Part shown: one piece after another, positions 7,765 through 12,666 of the stretch
Layout of the letters: the number at the start of each line of letters is the position of its first letter
How positions within the stretch are numbered: the first letter of the stretch is position 1
Assembly (NCBI GenBank): GCA_047722935.1
Contig: JBDNZS010000074.1
Coordinates: forward strand, 1 to 12,666
DNA: 12,666 nt
Direction of reading: 5' to 3'
Source of the DNA: Ethanoligenens sp047722935
GTDB lineage: Bacteria > Bacillota > Clostridia > Oscillospirales > Ethanoligenentaceae
Position numbers and translations under genes: made by a program
The notes under the pieces: model-generated
Told to the model about the DNA's origin: nothing
Databases searched by the model: none
Seen by the model: the letters and a program-made list of their open reading frames with translations, nothing else

Positions 7765-7923
7765 ATGGGTGGGACGAAGCTGGATTTGAGCCATGTCAGT
7801 GCGGCTATGGGGAAACGCACATTCTGTCCGACATCTTCGTGTCCGTTTCCTCTGGTAAAATTCTGTGCCTGTTGAGGCCGAACGGTGTCAGGAAACCCAC
7901 GTGCTTTAAGACGATTTTGGACT
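7765..7923 (+). pseudogene. ABC ATPase N-terminal fragment (FecE-like), decayed
   Basis: Two frames together read like the start of an importer ATPase. From ATG 7765 one frame gives GGTKLDLSHVSA. After a frameshift the next gives GYGETHILSDIFVSVSSGK then ILCLLRPNGVRKPTCFKTIL. This aligns with the usual order: first strand, aromatic Y-loop, then Walker A of the form LLGPNGxGKTTLFKTIL. Both Walker A glycines are Arg and the Thr after Lys is Pro, so nucleotide binding is lost. Everything after Walker A is missing. The residual pattern fits the FecE class that pairs with FecCD permeases, so this was plausibly the importer's ATPase and the third gene of the rightward operon. Confidence 0.7.
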
Positions 7924-7924
7924 G

Positions 7925-8141
7925 TTTGAGGATGCCAAGCCGTGTGGTTCTGCTCAATCTCTGCCAGCGCGGAAAGAAGCTCTGTGCGCTGGTTGTCGTT
8001 GAGCGTCAATTTCTGCGTGCCGGTTACCAACAGCTGGAAAGGTAAACCGGCCAAAACCTTTGCGATGCCGGACCGTGTTTTGAACGTGATAGGCTGGGTG
8101 AAGGTATAGCCGCCAGACGCGCTGCCCTTTGTGGTGTCCCC
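7925..8141 (-). pseudogene. Antisense coding fragment of unknown origin
   Basis: On the minus strand a stretch of about 70 codons reads as well-formed protein, including YTFTQPITFKTRSGIAKVLA and TGTQKLTLNDNQRTELLSAL, with codon use like the genes around it. It begins right after an in-frame TGA, has no start or RBS, and stops being protein-like where the ATPase fragment begins. I do not recognise the family. It is best seen as an internal piece of a gene brought in by rearrangement, with its junction to the ATPase remnant near 7924. Confidence 0.45.
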
Positions 8142-8381
8142 TCATAATGTAGTTGGGCGTTCCCGTATATCGAATTTGAGGCTCTTTGCAGCGTATCACT
8201 CCAATATAGTTTATACATGCAAACAGAACCGCCAAGAGGTCCGAATGCAAAGTGTTACGTCAATCGTGTATTCGCGCATCAGAGTCATCGGCATATGGCC
8301 AGGATGGAGGTGGAGATTTGTGCTTTTCATAACATATATTTTCAATACGCATGTGTTCTGCCCATATAATACGGTTATGTA
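8142..8381. other. Non-coding stretch before the copZ promoter
   Basis: No gene is supported here: the open frames lack ribosome sites and protein-like composition. The right half is AT-rich. A second TATAAT occurs at 8365-8370 without a good -35. Bases around 8213-8232 resemble 10359-10376 (ATACATGCAAAC then GAACCGC, one inserted base), hinting at a shared mobile-element border. Confidence 0.4.
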
Positions 8382-8410
8382 TTGTATTACACAGGACATG
8401 GTAGTATAAT
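8382..8410 (+). promoter_or_regulatory. Promoter of copZ
   Basis: TTGTAT (8382-8387) and a consensus TATAAT (8405-8410) are spaced 17 bases apart, placing the transcript start near 8417, about 30 bases before the gene. A dyad AATAC-N6-GTATT (8368-8383) touches the -35 and is a candidate operator. No classical CsoR or CopY box is obvious. Confidence 0.7.
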
Positions 8411-8449
8411 CAAGGAAAATTTTTGTTTCATTTCAAGGGAGGGTGCATG

Positions 8450-8665
8450 ATGGAAAAGGCTGTATTGTGTATCGACGGTATGATGTGCATGGTGTGCAAA
8501 GGGAAGGTAGAGCGGGCGCTAAAAGATCTCGGCGGTGTCTCCGCGTACGAGGTGGACTTGGCAACCGGCAAGGCGTCCGTGAAATACGATGCATCCGCCG
8601 TATCGACGGATGCCATGAAAGACGCCATCGAAGATAAAGGGTTTACGGTCACAGCAATCTCTTAA
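8450..8665 (+). CDS. copZ: CopZ-like copper chaperone (single HMA domain)
   Basis: A 71-residue stand-alone heavy-metal-associated domain, the usual size for cytoplasmic copper chaperones that bind Cu(I) and pass it to the ATPase. The metal site is GMMCMVC with Cys13 and Cys16. Met replaces the usual Thr before the first Cys, and an extra Cys lies at position 7. CopA in this window has Cys at the same three positions (7, 13, 16), which fits a matched donor and acceptor. The rest follows the beta-alpha-beta-beta-alpha-beta pattern, ending EDKGFTVTAIS. GGAGG at 8438-8442 is 7 bases from ATG 8450 and 4 from ATG 8447, so I prefer 8450. It has its own promoter and lies 4.7 kb from copA, not in that operon. 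A modD remnant starts 24 bases downstream. Confidence 0.85.
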   Translation: MEKAVLCIDGMMCMVCKGKVERALKDLGGVSAYEVDLATGKASVKYDASAVSTDAMKDAIEDKGFTVTAIS

Positions 8666-8688
8666 CCCGTTTCAGGCAGGAGGGAAAC

Positions 8689-9160
8689 ATGTCCGTATTC
8701 GAACAAACGCTCGACCGCTGGATCGAAGAAGACGTCCTTTATTTTGATCGAACAACCCATTTACTCGGAATCGGACGGTAGCAGAGCAGCACCGCCTACG
8801 CCTGCCGTAATCCGGTCACGGTCACCTGCACGGAAGAAGCTGCCCACATCCTCGCCCAAAGCGGTGTTCGATTGACGGACCGTTTTCCCTCCGGGCCTAA
8901 TTCAAAGGGGGTAAATCTTTCTGCACGGAGAAGTCTCCATGGAAGTGGACACGCTGGAACACACGATTGCGCTGGTCCGCGCTGGGGCGGATATTCTCCA
9001 GTTCGATAAGCTCCCGTCGGATATACTGACGGAATGAGGCAAAGCCATCCGGGCCGTCGGCCCCGGTGCCCTGTTGATTGCCGTCGGCGGCGTGGATGCC
9101 ATTTCCACCACATGGGTCTATTTTGGAAAACCGTCCGATATCAAATTCACAATGGATTGA
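8689..9160 (+). pseudogene. modD: ModD/NadC-like phosphoribosyltransferase, broken
   Basis: The 5' end is intact: AGGAGGG at 8678-8684, ATG 8689, then QTLDRWIEEDVLYFDRTTHL, matching the ModD/NadC opening (EED...GD.TT). TAG at codon 31 (8779-8781) interrupts it. The frame then runs through RNPVTVTCTEEAAHILAQSG. The middle third of the family is missing, and after a frame change the C-terminal part resumes with MEVDTLEHTIALVRAGADIL, QFDKLPSD, an in-frame TGA, AVGGVDA and KPSDIKFTMD. The final PxDIK and DK motifs fit ModD, the NadC-like protein encoded with molybdate transport genes, better than true NadC. It is non-functional, with two stops, a frameshift and a large internal deletion. It probably shared the copZ transcript. 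Confidence 0.75.
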
Positions 9161-9174
9161 TTTCCCTGTATACA

Positions 9175-9219
9175 GAAAACAGCGACCGGTGGGAGCATTT
9201 CTCTCCGGTCGCTGTTTTC
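9175..9219. terminator. Bidirectional hairpin terminator
   Basis: Perfect 15-base arms (9175-9189 and 9205-9219, GAAAACAGCGACCGG and its complement) surround a 15-base loop. The A/T ends suit termination in both directions: for the copZ-modD transcript from the left and the 9252-10220 gene from the right. Confidence 0.85.
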
Positions 9220-9251
9220 CTTTCATATTATACGCTGCGAGGTGTGGATCA

Positions 9252-10220
9252 TCATACACGCGGGTTATGCACCTGATCATTCTGAAAAATGTCAATGGTC
9301 TCGCCCGTGCGGATCTCCAGCTTTGTGACCTTGAGTGTGCCCGGCCCGGCCACGTTGGCCTCCACGGAAAAAGCATCGGTGAACAGCCGCTCTTTCGTTT
9401 CACCGCTCCACTGAAATTTTGCGCTGGATTTTACAAGCACTTCGCAAATCTGCTCCGTATAGTCGGCAGGGGTATCTTTGAAAAACCGCGGGCTGTGGAT
9501 GGCAAAGCAGTGGTTTGCCATCACAGGCGGCTTTACCACCGCTCCCCAGATGTTGCAGTAGGATGTAAAGTCCGCAGTGGAAGGTGCCGGGCCTCCAAGG
9601 GAAAATTTTAACCATGACATGCCGCGCACACGTGGTTTTGCCGTGATTAGGAAGGTGCTGCAGGCCCGCACGCCCGCCGTGCTGTCGCCGGCTGTGCATG
9701 CGATCCGCGCGATATGCAGGCCGGAAGGAACGACAACTGCTTCCGGATTGGATTTCAGGTTGCTGTTGCTCAGCTTGATGATATCCGGGTTCCACTCCGC
9801 CGCAGAACCGTCCTCTCCCAAAATCAATGGGAGGTTATCAGGCAGCTTGCGGGCAGGCTCCACGGCGAAATTGGCCGCACGGATGGCAAAAAAGTTCTCA
9901 TCGTCCATATAGTTGGATTTGAGTTTGATAAGCAGTGAACTGCCGATAATGGCGGTCGCGGGATCGACTTCAAAATACATATACGTCTTGGCGTCCGCTC
10001 GGCAGGATGGGACGACCAACAGCAGTTTTTTATCTCCGCTGTTGGCATAAACATGGAACATTTCCTCTGCATCCGTCTTGGAAACGCCCTCCTTAAAATG
10101 GATTGGTCCGCTAAATTGAATACCGAACGTAATCGTTTGGCTCAAAACAGCCTCTTTTCCCACCTTGCCAAAGGCATAGGCGGGGTCAATCGTAAAAGTC
10201 TGAGCCGATGTTTTACCCAT
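9252..10220 (-). CDS. Protein of unknown function, paralogue of the 6856-7749 lipoprotein
   Basis: A 322-residue protein that I cannot assign to a named family. The start is ATG 10220 (MGKTSAQTF), with AAGGAG 8 bases upstream; a longer in-frame start at 10250 lacks support. There is no signal peptide, lipobox or membrane helix, so it appears cytoplasmic unless exported another way. The sequence is beta-rich with few charged clusters. Blocks shared with the lipoprotein at 6856-7749 in the same order are ITFGIQFSGPIHF (compare VTFTFDRAIAV), VVPSG followed by a Ser/Thr/Ala/Gly-rich stretch, VRGMSWLKF (compare VRAMTWVQF), PADYTEQI (compare AEDYAKEI) and a terminal GETIDIFQN (compare GETLSLQIFNQ). 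It stands alone with its own terminator at 9175-9219, in the middle of the decay zone, yet is uninterrupted. Confidence 0.75.
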   Translation of the reverse strand: MGKTSAQTFTIDPAYAFGKVGKEAVLSQTITFGIQFSGPIHFKEGVSKTDAEEMFHVYANSGDKKLLLVVPSCRADAKTYMYFEVDPATAIIGSSLLIKLKSNYMDDENFFAIRAANFAVEPARKLPDNLPLILGEDGSAAEWNPDIIKLSNSNLKSNPEAVVVPSGLHIARIACTAGDSTAGVRACSTFLITAKPRVRGMSWLKFSLGGPAPSTADFTSYCNIWGAVVKPPVMANHCFAIHSPRFFKDTPADYTEQICEVLVKSSAKFQWSGETKERLFTDAFSVEANVAGPGTLKVTKLEIRTGETIDIFQNDQVHNPRV

Positions 10221-10282
10221 GGAGAACACTCCTTTCCGTGGACAGCGCACTTGTCCTTTTTGTCAAACTTGATATACCCATT

Positions 10283-10288
10283 ATTATA
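10283..10288 (-). promoter_or_regulatory. Possible -10 element for the 9252-10220 gene
   Basis: TATAAT on the minus strand, about 63 bases upstream of the start at 10220. No convincing -35 lies 16-18 bases before it, so the call is weak. Confidence 0.35.
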
Positions 10289-10355
10289 CACCCATGTGCT
10301 GCCATGCACCATAAGGTAGTGTAAAATAACACTGTGGCTTTGAGGCAGCAGTACA

Positions 10356-10600
10356 ATGATACATGCAAACGAACCGCGAAAACAATCGTTTGTGGCTTTA
10401 TTTCCAAACGGCGTTCTATATGTGGTGAAAGCCTACTGTCAATGGCGGCAGCTCCCTCACGATTTTCTTCCATACACGACCGTCTGGAATTTCTACCGAC
10501 GCACCCGCACTAAGGGGTTATGGGATAAAATACTGGCCGGAGTGAAACGCCAAGTTACGCCCTGCTTGATTCTCGAAGTGTAAAAACGACCGGCGCAGCT
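10356..10600 (+). pseudogene. IS5-family transposase N-terminal fragment
   Basis: The first frame carries PNGVLYVVKAYCQWRQLPHD then YTTVWNFYRRTRTKGLWDKIL, the N-terminal DUF4096-type domain of IS5-family transposases. Near 10530 the frame changes and the next family block follows, ETPSYALLDSRSVKTTGAA, which normally leads into the DDE catalytic core. The linker between the two is shortened and the whole catalytic core is gone. The fragment ends at about 10600, where IS66 sequence begins in the same frame. It is non-functional. Confidence 0.8.
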
Positions 10601-10888
10601 GACGGGCAGAGCGCGGACGCATTTTGCAAAGAAAAAAACATCAGCAAGGCCACCTATTATTACAGGCAGAAAAAAGTACGCGAAGCTGCCTGCATGGAGC
10701 TTATGAAGAAACAAAAGCGCGGAACCGGGCTTGTGCTGGACGGCTGGACGCAGCTTGCGAAAGTAAAATCTGTTACTGCCAACGAAGGCACCTTGGACAT
10801 TGAAATCGCGGGCTGCCATATCCGTGCAAATGCCCAAACCGACCCGGAATTGCTGGCGAAAGTCTGCCGTATCCTGAGGTCGCTGTGA
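10601..10888 (+). pseudogene. tnpA: IS66 TnpA (accessory OrfA), 5'-truncated
   Basis: The frame starts in mid-protein with DGQSADAFCKEKNISKATYY, the helix-turn-helix region of IS66 TnpA, followed by RQKKVRE and a C-terminal half ending PELLAKVCRILRSL, the normal family end. The usual N-terminus and its start codon are replaced by IS5-derived sequence in the same frame, so translation would need a fused start or the internal ATG at 10694. The stop TGA overlaps the original tnpB start as TGATG, the coupled arrangement typical of IS66 elements. Confidence 0.75.
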
Positions 10889-11243
10889 TGCGGTTCGGAG
10901 AAAACTGGCATATCTTTGCTGTGGATGCACAGATATGAGAAAATCGATCAACGGGCTAATGACGCTTGGGCAGCACAGTTTTGCTCTCGATCCTTTTGAC
11001 GACGCACTGTTCGTGTTCTGCAACCGAAATCGCGACTGCCTGAAAATACTGGAGTGGGACGGCGGTGGCTTTTGGCTGTATTTGAAACGGCTGGAACGCG
11101 GACATTTCCGCTGGCCGTCGTCAGACGGAGAAACCATAATGGCGCTGAACAGTGAGGAGCTGTCCTGCCTAATTGATGGCGCAAGACTGGAGAGAAAGCT
11201 CCGCCGCAACGAAGTTTCTGAGCAAAATATTTCAGAACAATAG
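10888..11243 (+). pseudogene. tnpB: IS66 TnpB (accessory OrfB), frameshifted
   Basis: From ATG 10888 the frame reads MRFGENWHIFAVDAQI and hits TGA at 10936. The family continuation, GCTDMRKSINGLMTLGQ, is in another frame from about 10923, so an indel near 10918-10924 split the gene. The remainder is well preserved to the stop at 11243, including DPFDDALFVFCNRNRD, GGGFWLYLKRLERGHFRWP and a Leu-rich C-terminus. An internal ATG at 10935 could give a 102-residue product missing the first part. IS66 TnpB is needed for transposition together with TnpA and TnpC, so this copy is presumably inactive. Confidence 0.8.
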
Positions 11244-11280
11244 GGACTAGAAGATGCGGATTTTCATGTATAATTAAGGA

Positions 11281-11490
11281 ATGGAAAAATGAGAAGAAAC
11301 AATTGAAATACCGCTTTCTGTTCATGAGAATTTTCTCAAACAGGCGGAGCAGATTGCCGAGCTAAAGCAGCAGATTCAATGGCTGATGGAACAATTCCGT
11401 TTGGCCAAATATAAGCAGTTCGGCGCATCCAGTAAGCAGACGGACAACGAACAATTATATCTGTTTAACGAAGCAGAGCAGAATGCGTGA
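11281..11490 (+). pseudogene. tnpC: IS66 TnpC transposase, N-terminal fragment
   Basis: ATG 11281 is followed by TGA at codon 4, then an open frame with the coiled-coil N-terminus of IS66 transposases: EQIAELKQQIQWLMEQFRLA, then KYKQFGASSKQTDN and LYLFNEAEQNA, before TGA at 11490. The zinc-binding and DDE catalytic parts, over 400 residues in intact elements, are absent. The remnant covers only the leucine-zipper-like region. Confidence 0.8.
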
Positions 11491-11510
11491 CCGTCGATTT
11501 GACGGTTACG

Positions 11511-11666
11511 TCATTGTGGATATCTTTCACCAGATAAATACGAAAAAATATTTTGGAAAGAATTAAAGAAAATTGAATTAAAAATCGGATAATGCAAGAG
11601 GTTATAAAAAAGTCCACTTTTAGCTTGTACTTTTTCTTGATAGAGTACCAAGGTGACAGTTTCCAT
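11511..11666 (-). CDS. Doubtful 51-residue ORF in an AT-rich gap
   Basis: METVTLVLYQEKVQAKSGLF opens a 51-codon frame with a good ribosome site (GGAGGAAA, 7 bases upstream) immediately downstream of a terminator. The second half is Phe/Asn/Ser-rich and looks like translated AT-rich DNA. An overlapping frame from ATG 11680 gives a 71-residue alternative without an RBS. No family is recognised. It could be the surviving start of a lost gene, or chance. Confidence 0.25.
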   Translation of the reverse strand: METVTLVLYQEKVQAKSGLFYNLLHYPIFNSIFFNSFQNIFSYLSGERYPQ

Positions 11667-11694
11667 TTGTTTTCCTCCATTTATTCAGTGAAAG

Positions 11695-11737
11695 AAAAGG
11701 CCGCAGAGCCGGGATGATTCCGGTTCTGCGGCCTTTT
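11695..11737 (-). terminator. Hairpin terminator of the surface-protein gene
   Basis: Arms 11695-11712 and 11720-11737 (AAAAGGCCGCAGAGCCGG against its complement with one G-T wobble) enclose a 7-base loop. It lies 42 bases past the stop at 11779. The A/T ends let it work in both directions. Confidence 0.88.
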
Positions 11738-11778
11738 CCTATCTGCCAAAATGAATAGTGTTGAATGATGCCGAAAAA

Positions 11779-12666
11779 TCAATTGTGACGACGACGGCGC
11801 AGTATAACAAACGTAAGTCCTGCCGCACTCACGCCGAGCAGAGCAAGAACCACGTCCTGCAATGAGGCGGAATGCTGTGCCCAACCCGTATTCGGATTAG
11901 CGACCGAACCAGAAGTGCCGGCTGTATTGGTCGCCGTACCGGTGCCGGTGCTCGTCGTATTGGTTCCGGTCGTGCCGGAGCCCGCTGTGCCGGTGCCGGT
12001 CGTTCCGGTGTTCGTTGTTCCGTCTCCGGTTGTACCAGTGCCGGTTGCATCCGCCGTTTGCACCACCGCATAGGTGGAAAAGTGGTCGGTAGAGAACGTA
12101 ACTGTCAGTGAACCATCCGTGTTCTGTTTGATGTCTGCACCCGCCACATCGTTGGCATTGCCGTTTGCACCGATGTAAACAAGTTTGGGATTCTTACCTG
12201 CGTCATAACCAGAGCCAGCGGGTACAGTAAACGTTACATTGGCTGTTGTACCAAGCGCACTGGTATCCACAGCATGGCCTTTCGCATCCGTCACTGAGAT
12301 TGTGCCCGCATACAGCACTTTTTCACCGGAGACGCTGGTCGAAGCCGTGGCATTGGTTTCTTTAAATATCAGGCTGCTGTTGCTCGTGCCGGTCACGCGG
12401 AACAGGTTGTCCAGAATGCCCTCCGGCATCACAGCGGAGAATGCGCCTGCAGTCACCTTTGTGTTGTCTGTGATGGATGTGGGTGTACCGTCGCCGGCGT
12501 AGTCATAATTGCCGCGGTTAATGCTCACAGAACCTTTGTCGGACGAGCCAAACGAAGTCGCAGGTGCGACCGATAAATCGTACACGCTGTCCGGATCTGC
12601 GGGCAGGCTTTTGCTGGCGTCATTGGGGAAGTAATCTCGCGTGTTTGGCACGCCGTCCCCGTCAGA
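11779..12666 (-). CDS. Cell-surface protein, C-terminal part, with NPNTG sorting signal (partial)
   Basis: The frame is open to the window edge, so this is the last 295 residues or so of a longer protein. At the edge SDGDGVPNTRDYFPND is a thrombospondin type 3-like calcium-binding repeat, which shows that the GTG at 12651 is internal. The following beta-rich region contains an SVSGEKVLYAGTISVTDA segment and ends TDGSLTVTFSTDHFSTYAVV, a module frequent in clostridial surface proteins. Next comes a Thr/Gly-rich linker, then the anchor: NPNTG (11884-11898), a hydrophobic helix and RRRRHN. That is a sortase signal layout with Asn in place of Leu, indicating covalent attachment to the cell wall. 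The binding partner or enzymatic role would be encoded upstream, outside this window. Confidence 0.85.
   Translation of the reverse strand, partial: SDGDGVPNTRDYFPNDASKSLPADPDSVYDLSVAPATSFGSSDKGSVSINRGNYDYAGDGTPTSITDNTKVTAGAFSAVMPEGILDNLFRVTGTSNSSLIFKETNATASTSVSGEKVLYAGTISVTDAKGHAVDTSALGTTANVTFTVPAGSGYDAGKNPKLVYIGANGNANDVAGADIKQNTDGSLTVTFSTDHFSTYAVVQTADATGTGTTGDGTTNTGTTGTGTAGSGTTGTNTTSTGTGTATNTAGTSGSVANPNTGWAQHSASLQDVVLALLGVSAAGLTFVILRRRRHN
11899..12059 (-). repeat. Degenerate Thr/Gly-coding repeat (cell-wall linker)
   Basis: Irregular reiterations of ACCGGCAC- and GGCACCG-like units encode TGTGTTGDG- and TNTGTTGTG-type sequence between the last domain and the sorting signal. Such stretches span the peptidoglycan and may vary in length by slippage. 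Confidence 0.75.

Larger units (their letters stand above)
10356..11490 (+). mobile_element. Composite IS5/IS66 insertion-sequence debris
   Basis: An IS5-family transposase start is joined to a 5'-truncated IS66 element (tnpA, tnpB, tnpC remnants in the standard order). No terminal inverted repeats or target-site duplication could be identified. Every reading frame in it is broken or truncated, so it cannot move on its own. Confidence 0.75.

Noticed and set aside
7614..8054. Minus-strand 146-codon frame treated as a gene
   Set aside because: Its right half is opposite the ATPase remnant and the lipoprotein end and is not protein-like; only the portion near 7925-8141 looks genuinely coding, and without a start.
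8131..8409. Plus-strand 92-codon frame before copZ
   Set aside because: No ribosome site, random-looking composition, and it overlaps the copZ promoter.
10318..10333. AGTGT-N6-ACACT dyad near the IS debris, considered as an IS end
   Set aside because: Arms of five bases are too short and no matching inverted copy was found past 11490.
11899..12059. Repetitive GC-rich tract considered as a possible CRISPR or tandem-repeat locus
   Set aside because: The units are irregular with no spacers; it simply encodes the Thr/Gly linker of the surface protein.

Overview
The window looks like a low-copy chromosomal stretch from a Gram-positive anaerobe of the Clostridia (Ruminococcaceae/Oscillospirales-like). 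The reasons are purine-rich AGGAGG-type ribosome binding sites, lipobox lipoproteins, a sortase-type C-terminal signal, GC-rich codon use, and families typical of that group (FecCD importer, TauE/SafE-type membrane protein, single-HMA copper ATPase, IS66 and IS5 remnants). The genus cannot be fixed from the sequence alone.

Layout. (1) 67-3746, plus strand: a probable copper-efflux operon made of a small secreted Cys-rich membrane-anchored protein, a P1B-type Cu(I) ATPase (copA) and a seven-helix TauE/SafE-type protein with a Met-rich tail. It ends in a bidirectional hairpin terminator at 3757-3802. (2) 3810-7923: a divergent locus around a promoter region at 6102-6296. Leftward lie a FecCD permease and a substrate-binding lipoprotein. 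Rightward lie an Ig-like membrane protein with a six-Cys insert, a lipoprotein of unrecognised family, and a frameshifted remnant of an ABC ATPase. No intact ATPase for the importer is present here. (3) 7925-9219: an antisense coding fragment, then a separately promoted copZ-like copper chaperone followed by a broken modD (nadC-like) gene and a terminator. (4) 9252-10220, minus strand: an intact protein without signal peptide that appears to be a distant paralogue of the lipoprotein at 6856-7749. (5) 10356-11490: mobile-element debris, an IS5-family transposase fragment fused in frame to an IS66 tnpA fragment, followed by frameshifted tnpB and truncated tnpC. (6) 11511-12666: an AT-rich gap with a doubtful small ORF, a terminator, and the C-terminal part of a large cell-surface protein with a calcium-binding-like repeat, a Thr/Gly-rich linker and an NPNTG sorting signal, running off the right edge.

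How it works together. Two metal themes meet here: copper export and chaperoning (copA, copZ, TauE/SafE protein, Cys- and Met-rich extracytoplasmic parts), and a FecCD-type importer whose ATPase and modD neighbours are decayed. The modD remnant raises the possibility, as inference only, that the importer handled molybdate or tungstate rather than iron. The segment 7765-11490 is a decay zone in which only copZ and the 9252-10220 gene remain intact.
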